Origin: Lunularia cruciata
Lineage: Eukaryota; Streptophyta; Marchantiopsida; Lunulariales; Lunulariaceae
DNA length: 64,000 nucleotides
Direction of reading: 5' to 3'
Assembly (NCBI GenBank): GCA_948567375.1
Contig: OX419757.1
Span: 61,938,001-62,002,000, forward strand
Position 1 is the first letter of the stretch. The number at the start of each line of letters is the position of its first letter. Below the pieces are notes generated by a model that was not told the DNA's origin, searched no databases, and saw nothing but the letters and a program-made list of their open reading frames with translations. Both the position numbers and the translations under genes were made by a program. This document shows, piece after piece, positions 21,434 to 32,844 of this stretch.

Positions 21434-22626
21434 GGGAATATACGAAGTATATATAGGGTTGATAATTTGCAGGAGGCTGTAGGACTGGGTCAGTTACAGT
21501 AATCTGACCGCGGTTGACGTGAAGACGAGTGTGATGCTTTTTCTTTGGGCAAACGATAGTACTTTGCGCAGTGGCTTTTGGGTTTGGCCATGCTTTTGTG
21601 CTTCCGAAGGCAAAGTACGACGAGTCGACCTGGGAAGAGACACCTTTATAGAGGATAGATAGCCAACAGAGAGAACTGAATCATGTGAGGATGAGATGTC
21701 ATGATGGATTCGCATTGTGGCGATGAAGATTATTCATGCGGAGTAGTAATTTCGTGGAGTCTGCCTCCCGATGGAAAGAACATGAACTATTTAACTGGGA
21801 AGAGAGATGAGTCTTGCCTCGCGCACGGAGAGACGAGAGGATGGACTTAGTTCATCGAGAGGCAGATCGGGAGCTGGCCTGGAAGAGAACGATGAGAGAC
21901 TAACAGAGGCAGGGTTTCGAGGTGCTGCGGTCTTTTGAAGCAAAGGAAAGAAGCACGGAGCGAGGACGCTGGGCCGAAGGAAGCATGAGATTTCAAGCTC
22001 ACATGGATCAATTGGCTTCCAAGAGGAGACGAGGAGATTTGCCCAGATCAGCGCTTCTTCGAAGTGGCACATGAAGAGGACAGCAGAATAGACGTCCGGA
22101 GCTGGCTTTTCACCCGAACGAAGGGAGTGAACCGGAGAAAATCAATATTGATTTTGAACGCTAGCATGAAGAGAGATGGAGGGGCTAAAAAGGACAGATG
22201 TTTGAAGATGGGCACCAGGAAAAAAGTGAAAGAGATGACGAGGTGGCGCTAAGAAGACGAAGGAGCAGGAGGGCAATGGTACAATTCAGCCAAGCAGAGA
22301 TTCGAAGTACATGCTGCCATGAAGATAAGGAGAACAATGGAACAAAGGGCAGTTTGGAATGACATTTCAATGTGTACCAAGTGATCGCAGCAACAGAGTC
22401 TGCACTGATTTAATTATTCGAAATAGGAGGTTGTCAACAAGTTCAGATTGAAAGAGGAACAACTCAAACCGCTGTAATTAAAACATTGTATTTTCGTCAA
22501 CCATCAAACAAGTGATCTTGACATTCAGTGAGAAAATGGTGCAACAAAGGAAGCATTTTATAAAATGATCTTAACTGAAACTGTTGTCCATCTTATGGTC
22601 TCCCTCTTGTCTGTCGATCAGTAATA

Positions 22627-22884
22627 TCAAGCGATTGACTTGCAACTGATGTTACCTTCGTTCTTCATAAGTCCAACTTCATCGGAAAGAGCATATTCAC
22701 CATACTGTACTGGCTCGATATAACTTGGCTTCCCGCTGGAGTCCACTCGCTCACAGCTCCAGACGGTGATAAGAGCGGACATAAGACGATTTGCTCCTGT
22801 TGTTCGGGTGATGGTGAACAACATCTGCCGCCTGAATCTAGCAAGGAAAAGCGCCACGGCTGACATAACGAGTGCGAAGCACAT
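22627..22884 (-). CDS. Family D ORF, right-arm copy
   Basis: An 85-codon ORF identical in sequence to 15,005-14,748. It has a hydrophobic N-terminus and no recognised domain. Low support for coding. Confidence 0.25.
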   Translation of the reverse strand: MCFALVMSAVALFLARFRRQMLFTITRTTGANRLMSALITVWSCERVDSSGKPSYIEPVQYGEYALSDEVGLMKNEGNISCKSIA

Positions 22885-23162
22885 TGAACGTATACAGTTT
22901 CAAACGTATGCAGCAAAAGATTTGGATTGAACAGCGATTTGGATTGAACAGCGAGCGGGGAAATTAGACGGAATACAGATTTGCAGTTGCCATAGACGAG
23001 GTTGAATCAACAGACCATGGGTACTATAGTCGCGTCGCAGAAAGCAAATTGAAACCAAAGACAACATACAGCGACGATTGAGTACGCATACGAGAAACGG
23101 GATATACGTTCAACAGAGAAGAAACTCGAATTGTCATCGGGAATGAAGAGATCGAGAAAAAT

Positions 23163-23339
23163 TCACTGCCGATGGAAGATCAATCGGTAATCGAGCTTCA
23201 GTTCTGCGCGCATGAACTTATATCTCTCATCCTTCTCGGCACTCGACTGGCCCTGCAAAATAATTCCTCCGAATGTTGATTCCAGCTGATTTCTCCTAAA
23301 ATCTTTCTCGATATGTCCTAAATATTTCACAGAACGCAT
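23163..23339 (-). CDS. Family B small ORF, right-arm copy
   Basis: 58 codons from ATG, MRSVKYLGHIEKDF at the start, IFHRQ at the end. It differs from the left-arm copy at about three residues and keeps the same stop. It has the same alternative overlapping frame starting MAQL upstream. Confidence 0.35.
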   Translation of the reverse strand: MRSVKYLGHIEKDFRRNQLESTFGGIILQGQSSAEKDERYKFMRAELKLDYRLIFHRQ

Positions 23340-23772
23340 CTTCAACTTCGGAACTTCCACTGGTGAAAATGACAAACTCAATTCTGAGTTGTGCCATCTT
23401 TACACTAGGATAGTGGTCACAACCGTGCTAGAAGTTGAACAGATTACAACTTGCAGCACATTCTAACTTATGCAAGACGGTATTCATTCACGTTTGGTCA
23501 ATGAGAAATCCAAGAACGCATCCTGAGAAGGTCTGAAGATCAGTCAGATAAATCGATCCTGAGACAAGATGCTGTAAAGTAACACTCACCCTTGAAGAAC
23601 TAGAGCGCAGATTGCAACATATTTCATTACACTCACAGAGCACATCGCTTGAGCCCTTATAAAGAACGAAAGCAGACTACACACAACCCATAACGGCTTC
23701 ACTAGGAAAGCTTGGCTCCCGTCCGGCTCCGACCGGCCGATGAACGATCCAAGCAGATTGTGTTATAAAATT

Positions 23773-23937
23773 GGGGAATTTACATTACGGGAGCAGAAAT
23801 CCATACTATAATATTTACAAAAGAGGCACAGTGTATAAACATTTATAGGTATGGGAACGGAAATGCATCATTTTCACAAGGAAATGTTTTCAAATATTTC
23901 CAAACGAGTGCACACTTTTATTATGACTTACGGCAAA
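23773..23937. mobile_element. Truncated MULE terminus in right arm
   Basis: Starts GGGGAATTTACATTACGGG and is preceded by TATAAAATT (23,764-23,772), the reverse complement of the 9-bp duplication of the left MULE. Similarity to 6,936-6,771 stops at about 23,937, so the inverted duplication breakpoint lies inside the transposon. Confidence 0.8.
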
Positions 23938-25129
23938 CTTTATTACAATATGGTCCAATTTGATGGTTTTGAAAATATGATCCAATTTGATGGTACTGAA
24001 GCAAAGGATGGAAGGTCTTCTTCTGCTTATAGAGTTAGACCATTTTTCATCTATTACAATAACATTTGGATTAAAAAGTATCACTCTTCCACCTGGGTCA
24101 TATAAGTCTCCAAAATTGGCTTATTAATAATTACAAAATAGAAAAAAACTAGGAATGAGAAAAGAGCACAACTATCCAAAAATATTATAAGTACTATGTA
24201 CTCCATATATACCCTTGTATACCCTTCTATGAAAGATTGGTATGGATGTTCATCTACATGCCAAATCCTTTCTCACACACTCAAATATCCCTAGCCCAAT
24301 GATATCATAATACTCTTATCAAAAAGCTTTCAAATGTGATTAAAAAGTAAAGGAAGAGGGAATTGCACCAAAAATAGAATTGCACTCCATAGATGATAAG
24401 CAAACCCCTCTATGAAAGATTGGTAGTGATGTTTATCTACATGCCAAATCCGCCCTCACACATTCAAATATACTTAGCCTAATGATATCACCAAAACTCC
24501 CATAATACTCTTATCAAAAAGCTCTCAAATGTGATTAAAAAGTCAAGGAAAAGGGAACTGCACATAGAATAAAATTACATGTAGAAAGTAAGTTGGTTAA
24601 TGAGCAATACTAGAGTAGATTATACCAAATGTCATCTATTGATCTCCTAATAGTGGAAGGTCATCCATATGAAGAATATCCTCTACAACAGCAATGTCTA
24701 AGAAACATGTGACAAAATCATTGGATCCTATTGGCACTCCAAGAATAAATAATCCATCTAAAGATGTGACACATCCCTCAGAAGCTCAAGGTGTGGAAGG
24801 ATATCTAAAGGAGACCATGCTCTACACTTTGACACCTTGACTCTCAAGCCTACAAGATATAGTACTGTAGTCAAATGATCAAATGCATGCCTATTCTGAT
24901 CTACGAGGGACACAATGTGTGTACTCTTTTACTAAAGAATGAATTACACAACTTGGCATGACAAAGTAGTAGATAAGAGAACTCTAAAGTGAGCCATGGA
25001 AAACAAAGGTCCCCCTAAAGGATACCCTATTGTGTACCAACAATTGACTTCAAGATGTTGACTCCTTCCTATTATCACCCATGCTAGAAGTAAAGGGAAG
25101 CAAGAGAGCCATAGCATAATTGCACAAAG
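23938..25129. other. Gene-free DNA with a 183-bp tandem duplication
   Basis: No supported ORF. A 27-bp word around ATCCAATTTGATGGTACTGA occurs twice (23,951-24,003). Two copies of a 183-bp block begin CTATGAAAGATTGG at 24,227 and 24,410. Confidence 0.6.
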
Positions 25130-25300
25130 GAGATGAGACTTGCTAAGGATTCACCGGACTTCCTAAGCTCTCTAAAGATGGATGTCCGAGAGATGCTATT
25201 AAAAATATTCTCAACGTCCACCTATAGGACAACTCACTTTGGATGGACATCTAGGAGTGACTTGATGCCTAGAGAAATAGACTCTCAACCTCCAAGCTTA
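25130..25300 (+). repeat. Remnant of a gypsy LTR (62.5-63.4 kb family)
   Basis: Words such as GAGATGCTATTAAA, TTCTCAAC, CCACCTATAG and CTAGGAGTG align, in reverse orientation, with 62,560-62,700 inside the LTR of the minus-strand element. Only the 3' part of the LTR is recognisable. Confidence 0.5.
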
Positions 25301-25379
25301 GCTACCAAATTGATGTCGACTAAGGTCATTAGCCATTAGCAGGTATGAGCTATCTTAGTAATAGCCTTTGCTTTATCTA

Positions 25380-25520
25380 CTTGACTTTGAGGTACATTGT
25401 GCCCCCCATGGCCGTGGCTATCACCCCCACCAAGGTTGGGTTCAACTAGAAAAAGGTTTATGGCGGATACCTAGGCACCTAGAGACAAAGCGGTACTCTA
25501 ACCACTACATTAATTAGGCT
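25380..25520 (-). mobile_element. Possible tRNA-derived SINE
   Basis: On the minus strand a polymerase III A-box-like TAGTGGTTAGAGTACC (25,513-25,497) is followed about 50 nt later by a B-box-like GTTGAACCC (one base short of consensus). No clear tail or target duplication was found. Confidence 0.35.
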
Positions 25521-25867
25521 TTTGTTGTTTCAATAAAAACAAGTATAACTATTTAATAAGTTTTAATGCAAGATAAAAAAAATTTATTACTGCCAAATTG
25601 GTGATATCCTTGGCCGCATAGTCCAAAGTGTAGTAAGATATAAATTAATAATAGCTTTGAATCTGAATAAAAAAAAAAAAAATAATAATAAACACCTAAA
25701 AATTTATTCATCAAAAAATAGTTTATAAAAAAACGGAGGACTTGGTAAGCTCTTGGGACATTCTTGAACTACCTTGACAAGAGCTCACAAACAAGGCAAA
25801 GATCTATCCAATGATCTTGTATTTCATTTACCACTTAAGACCTGAGATACAATTCAAAACTCCAAAC
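25521..25867. other. AT-rich gene-free DNA
   Basis: Contains a poly-A/AAT stretch at about 25,668-25,690. No ORF or repeat terminus recognised. Confidence 0.5.
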
Positions 25868-26364
25868 TTAAGATTTCCTTGAAGTTTTGAGATTAAGCAC
25901 TTGTTGGTATACGTAAGATGTAAGAGCTGCAAGATTATTAGTTGAGCTTAAAGTAGGAATAATATAAATAACATGTTTATATATTATTGGTTGGGTTTTA
26001 ACAAGATCATATTTGCAAGGGACTTTTTTTGACCAAACCAAAACATAACAAAAAGAATAAAATAAAATTTGGAAGACTTCTTGTAGATGTTGCTTGTGCT
26101 CCATCATTGTCTTGCTATAGACTAAGATGTTATCTAAGAAAATGATAATAAATTTATCAAAGTATGGATAAAATATGTCATTCATCAAAGTCATGAAAGT
26201 GCCTACCGTATTGCTGAGGCCAAATGGCATCAGCAAGTACTCAAAGTAACCATATCTTGTTTGAAAGGTTATTTTGTACATGTCTTCTACCATGATCATG
26301 ATTGGGTTATAACCACTCTACAAATCAAGTTTGGTGAAGTGTTTTGCTCCGTTTAGTTGATCAA
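25868..26364 (-). pseudogene. Old gypsy RT, downstream half (element 3)
   Basis: Minus-strand reverse transcriptase from the palm region on: FTKLDL, ITFQTRYGYFEYLLMPFGLSN (part), and FLDNILVYS, where FLDD is expected, so the catalytic motif is changed. A TAG interrupts just before SGYN. It continues exactly, across the 11.3-kb insertion, from the upstream half at 37,661-38,575; the 5-bp duplication ATCAA lies in the DDLIDQ coding triplets. The frame decays after the RT. Confidence 0.8.
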
Positions 26365-26790
26365 TGTAACAATATGGAGTTTAGTAATGAAGTCAATTGG
26401 GCTCACAAAGTAGCACATAAGACGAATTAGCCAAGAATATTCCAAAAGTATCTAGGAAACTTCTTGGGAAGCTTCCCGGTTAGCTTAGCTTGCACCTTAA
26501 GTAAGTAGCTTCTAGAAGGAAGCTTCAAGAAGCTTCCAACTAGCTTAGCTTGCATGCCAAGTAGGCCGCTTCTAGAAGGAAGCTTCTTGAGAAGCTTCCT
26601 AGTTAACTTGGCTTGCACTCTAAGAAAGCGGCTTGAGGAAACTTCTTGAGAAGTTTCTCAAGGGCCTTGTATGCTACTTATAAATACCAAAGCCAAAGCT
26701 CATGCTAGGCATTTGGAGTTTTCCCTCATTCAAGTGTCCCAATGTGAGTTTCTATTCTCCTATTTCTCTCCTCGAATTCGGTCTTTTACA
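26365..26790 (+). repeat. 5' LTR of outer chromovirus
   Basis: 426 bp, TGTAACAATATGG to GGTCTTTTACA. U3 contains HSE-like arrays such as GAAGCTTCAAGAAGCTTC at 26,519-26,536, and a TATA-like TTATAAATAC near 26,688. Confidence 0.93.
26519..26536 (+). promoter_or_regulatory. Heat-shock-element-like array, outer 5' LTR
   Basis: GAAGCTTCAAGAAGCTTC is four perfectly spaced alternating nGAAn/nTTCn units, the known binding format of heat-shock factors. It lies about 150 bp before the TATA-like site. Confidence 0.5.
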
Positions 26791-27060
26791 TTGGTATCAG
26801 AGCAGGATTAGGATGGATGGAATTTATGGACCACCAAATCCACTTCCACCAAACCATTGGGATTTTTGCATCCAAATACTACCCAAGCATCATTTCACAT
26901 AGTTCATCACGTCGCACTTTGGACAAGATTTATGCATATGATCACCATATCCGAGGAACCCTTGGTGCTTCCGGTTGTAACTTATGGAGAACGGTGGACG
27001 TGTTGTTTCTATGTGTTAATAAATTAGATAGATTGGGAGTGGTGTGATAGAGGAGCAACC
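26791..27060 (+). promoter_or_regulatory. Primer binding site and leader, outer copy
   Basis: TTGGTATCAGAGCAGG directly follows the LTR and matches the 3' end of plant initiator-Met tRNA. The rest is the untranslated leader before gag. Confidence 0.85.
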
Positions 27061-27203
27061 ATGCCGGCAATACCTGATGTTATCCTTACTATGCAACAAC
27101 AAATTGAGCAGCTTACTCGATTGTTGGATGAACGAGATCTTTGCCAACAAGAGCAGGCGGAGAGAGTACCAATTCGAGAAGGAGAAGATCGGATCAGGTT
27201 CAT
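27061..27203 (+). pseudogene. Gag N-terminus, outer copy
   Basis: Starts MPAIPDVILTMQQQIEQL and reads 47 codons to the insertion point at GEDRIRF. The rest of gag resumes at 32,850. The N-terminus is predicted coiled-coil, as in the inner copy. Confidence 0.85.
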
Positions 27204-27625
27204 TGTAAAAGACCAAAACCGAGGAGAGAAATAGGAGAATGGAAATTCACATTGGGACACTTGAATGAGGGAAAACTCCGAATGCCTAGCATGAGCTTCG
27301 GCCTTGGTATTTATAGGTATCATACAAGTCCCTTGAAGCTTCTCAAGAAGCTTCCTTGAGCCGCTTTCTTGGAGTGCAAGCCAAGTTAACTAGGAAGCTT
27401 CTCAAGAAGCTTCCTTCTAGAAGCCGCCTACTTGGCGTGCAAGCTAAGCTAGTTAGAAGCTTCTAGAAGTTTCCTTCTAGAAGCACCTGCTTAGGGCGCA
27501 AGTTAACTAGTTAGGAAGCTTCCTAAGAAGCTTCTTAGATGCTTCTAGAATATTCTAGGCTATTTTGTCTTATTCTCTACTTCGTAAGCTCAACTAACTT
27601 CGTCACTAAACTCCATATTGTTACA
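27204..27625 (-). repeat. 3' LTR of inner chromovirus
   Basis: 422 bp. In element orientation it starts TGTAACAATATGGAG and ends CTTTTACA. It carries HSE-like arrays and a TATA-like TATAAATACC (about 27,309-27,318). Confidence 0.95.
27456..27555. promoter_or_regulatory. Heat-shock-element-like cluster, inner LTR
   Basis: Contains GAAGCTTCTAGAAGTTTC (27,456-27,473, four units) and TTCTAGAATATTC (27,543-27,555, three units), with more partial units between. The same cluster lies in the 5' LTR (first array 32,674-32,691). It lies upstream of the TATA-like site in transcription direction. Confidence 0.5.
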
Positions 27626-30600
27626 TATTCCCCCGCCGCTAGTTGGTGACGTCCTCGTCGCCAGTGAAGCTTTGAATTCCTTGATGGCCATCTGTGCATT
27701 CTGGAGGTGAGAAAGAGGTTCCCATGTAGCATCATGAAGGGGATACCCTTTCCAAAGGACCTTGTACTCCGTATGTTGGTGACTGCCTCGTTGAATATGG
27801 CGACGCGCAAGGATACGGTCAACTTCGTACTCCTCATGATCATTGATAGGGACAGGAAGAGGGGGAGGTTGGACTCGAGAGGAAAAGGAAGAAGGGTTAG
27901 GAACAAAGGGTTTCAACTTGGAAATATGAAAGACTGGATGGATACGCATGTGACAAGGTAAGGCAAGACGATAAGCAACAGGAGAGATAATGTGGGTGAT
28001 ATCAAAGGGTCCTATCCAATTAGGAGCAAGTTTACGAACTTGGGTATCAAGTGGGAGAGGGAGGTTACTAGAGGATAGCATGACTTTATCACCAACTTCA
28101 AAGGTGAGATCGTGATGATGATGGTCTGCATATTGTTTTTGGCGATTCTGAGCAACAAGGAGGTGAGATTTGGCTTGTTGGAGAGATTGGGATATAATGG
28201 TCAAGAATGTAGAAGTATGAGGAACCTGAGAGGGAGGGGGAGCAAGAAGAGAATATGGAACAAGCGGATCTTGGCCAAAATTGAGAAAGAAGGGAGAAAA
28301 TCTAGTGCTTGCCTGTTTGGAATTGTTGTAGGCAAATTCTGCAGCTGCAAGACATTCATCCCAGTTGGTATGGTGGACATTGACAAAGGCCCGCAACATA
28401 TCCTCCAATGTTCGATTGGCGCGTTCGGTTTGTCCATCAGTTTGAGGATGATAGGCCGTGGACAAAGCAAGCTTGGTGCCGAGTATCTGGAAGAGTGCTT
28501 GCCAAAACTTCCCGGTAAATCGAGGATCACGGTCGGAGATGAGTACACGTGGCATCCCATGATGCTTGAAGACATTGTCGAAGTAGATTTGTGCTAAGGT
28601 TGGAGCATCCACGGTATCACAGGTTGGTGCCAAGTGGATTTGCTTACTAAGCTTATCCACAAACACCACAATTGCCGTGTGTCCTTGTTTTGTCTTTGGC
28701 AAGGATGTGATGAGATCCAAGCTCACATGCTCCCAACGAGCGGATGGATGGCGAGTGGTTGAAGGAGTCCACTCGGCTTCTGGTTGCTGGCCTTGTTCCG
28801 TTGGCAACTCTCACATGATCGGACAAAGTCTCGAACATCTTGTGTCATGTTGGGCCACCACCATTGGCGTTGGAGGGTGCCCAAGGTCTTGTCCACTCCC
28901 ATGTGACCAGCTATTGGTAAATCATGGGCTTCTTGAAGGCGCACAAGTCGAAGATCACCTTTGGTTGGAACATAGATCTGGTCTGCATGGAATAAAAGGC
29001 CTTCCTTGAAGGAGAAGGTGTTGTACTCCTTGTCGCGTGCTGTTAGACGACCGTGTACCATTTGGAAGAAGGGATCTTGCTGTAGGGCTAACCGAAACTC
29101 GTTATGAATCTTGGGATCAATTGACACCGTTGTAATTGCTGCCGTGATGAGAGGAAGAGACTTCAAATCAGGTCGTCGTGATAGAGCATCAGGGATGACA
29201 TGGAACCGACCTGGTTTGTACTCAAGTTTGATGTCGAACAATTGGAGTTGCTCTTCCCATCGATGATGTCGACTCTTCATGTGCTCTAGGTGTATGGTCT
29301 GCAACAATGGCTTGTGATCAGTTCGCATGATCACTTGTTTCCCCAAGAGATAATGCCTCCATACCTTGGTGGCATATACCATTGCAAGTTGTTCCCGATC
29401 CCGAGCAGAGTAATTTCTTTCTGCTGTATTTAGTCGGCGAGACACAAAGGCAATTGGATGTAGTCCATCTGGAAATTCTTGTTGCAACACAGCTCCAATT
29501 GCAAAGTTAGAAGCATCAAAATCAACCATACAAGGTAGTTGAGGATCATATGGTTGAAGAATAGGTCTTGAAGACACCATATGCTTTAACTTCTGGAATG
29601 CTTCTTCATGCTTGGTGGTCCACTGGAAGCTCGAGTTCTTTCCCAAGAGGTCAGTCAATGGTGCAGCCACGTGAGCATAATAGTGGATGAACCGTCGATA
29701 AAAACTGGCCAGTCCATTGAATGCTCGTACTTCTGTAGCATCCTTCGGGGTAGGCCAATCAGTAATGGCCTTGATCTTCTCTTCTTCCATCTTGATCCCC
29801 TCTGATGAGATCTTATGACCCAAGAAGGTAACCTCCTTCTGCCAAAAAGCACACTTTGACTACTTGCAGTAAAATTTCCACTGTCGTAGTCGTCTTAGGA
29901 CTTCTCGCACATGATTCACATGTTCTGCCTCTGTCCTGCTATAGATTAAGATATCATCTAAGAACACCACCACGGACCGATCTAATAGTCCCTCCAACAC
30001 TCGATGCATCTGATCCATGAAGACTGCTGGAGCATTAGTGAGTCCAAAAGGTAGAACTCTCCACTCAAAATGTCCATACCTTGTGCGAAAAGCAGTCTTT
30101 TGCATGTCCTCTCCTTCAATAGGAATTTGCCAATAGCCGCTATGAAGATCCAGCTTGGAAAAGTAGCGTGCTCCACTTAGTTGGTCAAGCAGGTCATCGA
30201 TCCGAGGCAAGGGATATGCATTCTTCACGGTTTGCTTATTGAGCCCACGGTAATCAATACAGAAACGAAGTCCTCCATCCTTCTTTGGAACAAATAGTAC
30301 CGGTGCTCCCCACGGAGAGGTACTATGTCGTATGAAATCCTTCTCCAACAACTCTATAAGTGTTGTTCGCAACTCCTCCAACTCCTTTGGTGAGAGCCGA
30401 TAGATTGGTCTACTCACTGGAGTACTCCCTGGCAATAACTCGATCTTGAAGGGCATACCTCGATCGGAGGGTAATCCCTTTGGCAGATCATCCGGAAACA
30501 CATCTGCAAACTCCTGAACTATCCGATCAACCATTGCTTGATGCGGCACTTGGCCCTCCTCAGATTGTTCTTGTGCAATCGGTTTGATCCACACCGCGAA

Positions 30601-31250
30601 TACAGACTTATCGTCCTCCAAAGCTTGCTCTATGGCTGCTTCATTCACAAACTTCCCTTCTAGGGACTCATCTCTCTTCCAAGCTTGCTCCATGGTTGCC
30701 TTCCTGGCAAACTTCCCATCTTGGGACTCATCTCCCTTCCAGATTCGCTCTATGGCTACCTTCTCGACAAACTTCCCATCTTGGGACTGACTATTCTTAG
30801 GTGTCTTACTCAGAGGTGCCAGACAACCTAATCGGAAATTCCTACCTTGGTGTTGTACTTGAATTTGGTGTCGGGTCCAATCAAATTGAACCTTATGACA
30901 TTCAAGCCAAGGTAGACCTAGAATGATATCATAATGTAGAGGTGCCACTACGAACCTCATACACTCCAAATACTCCTTCCCAATCTTGAAGGTAACAGGA
31001 TGCAAGGTGCGGAATGCAGAACCCTTTCTACCATCCGCCATCATCAAACTACTTCCAATCACTGGCCTGATAGGAATACCCAATTCCTTTGCCACTTGCA
31101 TAGACATGCAATTCTCTGAACTTCCAGAATCAACCGAAATTCTACAACCCCGATTAGATATCATACCTTGCAAGTGAAGCAAACTTGCATAGGTCGAGCC
31201 TTCAATCCCATTGGAACTAATCAAGCTCCCAGTAGGCGGCTCCAAATCTC
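27590..31250 (-). pseudogene. Pol of inner chromovirus (PR-RT-RH-IN-chromo)
   Basis: The polyprotein makes cDNA and inserts it. Visible in order: protease VDSGSSENC (about 31,140); RT with [17 protein letters not shown] and catalytic [11 protein letters not shown]; RNase H with VDFDAS and MRTDHKPLL; integrase zinc finger with CESCQRNK; integrase core with SLDLITSLPK, SDRDPRF and YHPQTDGQTER; and a C-terminal chromodomain containing YKVLWKGYPLHDATWEP. A TAG at 29,862-29,860 follows the RT, and a 1-nt deletion near 28,740 shifts the frame before the integrase core. Pol lies in a different frame from gag. The end of the frame runs about 12 codons into the 3' LTR. Confidence 0.93.
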
Positions 31251-32150
31251 CTACTGGGATTCCTCGTTTCCTGGATCATTCCGCTCCACAACCTCCACTT
31301 GGGCAACTTGTCGAGGTTGTCCATTCTTGAGTGGACATTCAGCAATGCGATGCCCCAACTGGCGACAATAAAAGCAACCTCCATTTTGTCGTAATCTTTC
31401 TCTATCTGCTGTGCCAAGTGGTCTTCGCTGGATAGCATCAATCTCCATTGGTACCGGTTCTTCCACTCGTGGTACGGGTAGGTTTTGTGTAGGTCGAGGT
31501 CGAGACCAAGTTGTTGCAACTAAGGAATCAAAACGCTCAGCCAATTGCATGGCTTCTTCTACATTCTGTGGCTCTCGCATGGTCACCTCCAATCTGGTTC
31601 GTGACTTCAATCCTCGCACAAATCGATCCAGAACTTCACCTTCTTGGATATCTGGAATTTGCATGATGATATTTTGAAATTGTGTGATGTAGCTTCTCAC
31701 CGAACCAATCTGCCTCAACTCCGCCAATTTATCTCGTGCAGCTCGGGTGGCATTTATAGTCTAAAATCGACCAAGTATTGCATCCTTGAATTCTGCCCAT
31801 GTCAAAATCGGTGTAACAATTTGTCGTTCAGCTCTTTCTACTTGGAATTGCCACCAAAGTTTTGCCACGCCATCCAACTAGCTAGAAGCCAAGAGAATTT
31901 GTTTCCGCTCGTCTTGAAGATTGGTGGCTTCAAAGTAACGTTCACAGTCAAACACAAAATTTTCCACTGTGCCTGGAACATTCTTGCCTTCAAACACTTT
32001 GGGTTTCGGAAATCGAATGCGATCTTCTCCATCTTGAACTGGCGCTCTGTCTATCTGTTCTCGTCGTTGTTGGTCTCGTTCATCCAACAATCGAGTAAGA
32101 TGCTCGATTTGTTGTTGCATTGCAAGGATAACATCCGGTATTGCGGCCAT
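31251..32150 (-). pseudogene. Gag of inner chromovirus
   Basis: Capsid-like protein of about 299 codons from MAAIPDVILAMQQQIEHL, with the conserved gag region around KLWWQF and RSYITQFQ and one zinc knuckle CFYCRQLGHRIAEC near the C-terminus. Two TAG stops interrupt it (31,880-31,878 and 31,763-31,761), so no full protein can be made without readthrough. Gag would form the particle that packages the RNA. Confidence 0.92.
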
Positions 32151-32403
32151 TGCTACTACCCTAATCCACTACCCTCAATTTATCTAGTTGATTAACACAT
32201 AGATACAACACGTCCACCGTTCTCCATAAGTCACAACTGGAAGTATCAAGGGTTCCTCTGACACGGTGATCATATGTAGAAAATCCTGCCCAAAGCGTGA
32301 GGTGATGAACTGTGTGAAACGATGCTTTGGTAATATCTGGACATGAAAGTCCCAATGGTTTGGCGGAAGTGGATTTGGTGGTCCATAAATTCCATCCATC
32401 CCA

Positions 32404-32421
32404 TTCCTGCTCTGATACCAA
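32404..32421 (-). promoter_or_regulatory. Primer binding site, inner copy
   Basis: Read on the minus strand, TTGGTATCAGAGCAGG follows the 5' LTR and matches initiator-Met tRNA. Confidence 0.85.
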
Positions 32422-32844
32422 TGTAAAAGACCGAAACCGAGGAGAGAAATAGGAGAATGGAAATTCACATTGGGACACTTGAATGAGGGAAAACTCCGAA
32501 TGCCTAGCATGAGCTTCGGCCTTGGTATTTATAGGTATCATACAAGTCCCTTGAAGCTTCTCAAGAAGCTTCCTTGAGCCGCTTTCTTGGAGTGCAAGCC
32601 AAGTTAACTAGGAAGCTTCTCAAGAAGCTTCCTTCTAGAAGCCGCCTACTTGGCGTGCAAGCTAAGCTAGTTAGAAGCTTCTAGAAGTTTCCTTCTAGAA
32701 GCTACCTGCTTAGGGCGCAAGTTAACTAGTTAGGAAGCTTCCTAAGAAGCTTCTTAGATGCTTCTAAAATATTCTAGGCTATTTTGTCTTATTCTCTACT
32801 TCGTAAGCTCAACTAACTTCGTCACTAAACTCCATATTGTTACA
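32422..32844 (-). repeat. 5' LTR of inner chromovirus
   Basis: 423 bp, nearly identical to 27,204-27,625, and it would drive transcription on the minus strand. It contains the HSE-like array at 32,674-32,691 and a TATA-like box near 32,528-32,536. Confidence 0.95.

Larger units (their letters stand above)
18600..23937 (+). repeat. Right arm of large inverted duplication
   Basis: Partner of 6,771-12,110, holding the same items in reverse order: family C, the hAT MITE, the family A intron and ORF, families D and B (minus) and the truncated MULE end. It appears to be the donor, or sister, of the central 2.67-kb copy. A short 17-bp word (ATTTGGATTGAACAGCG) is duplicated at about 22,919-22,953. 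Inter-ORF stretches (19,205-19,912; 21,434-22,626; 22,917-23,162; 23,400-23,763) contain only unsupported short ORFs. Confidence 0.9.
27204..32844 (-). mobile_element. Ty3 chromovirus, young inner copy
   Basis: 5,641 bp. LTRs 27,204-27,625 and 32,422-32,844 differ by only two substitutions and one 1-bp indel by eye (about 0.5%). Flanks TTCAT (27,199-27,203) and TTCAC (32,845-32,849) fit a 5-bp target duplication with one later change. The order gag, protease, RT, RNase H, integrase, chromodomain places it in the chromoviruses. Despite its youth it has two stops in gag, one in pol and one frameshift. Confidence 0.95.

Noticed and set aside
27590-32541. Plus-strand ORFs antisense to the inner element (for example 28,112-28,597)
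   Set aside because: They mirror the pol frame on the other strand and have no domain of their own.
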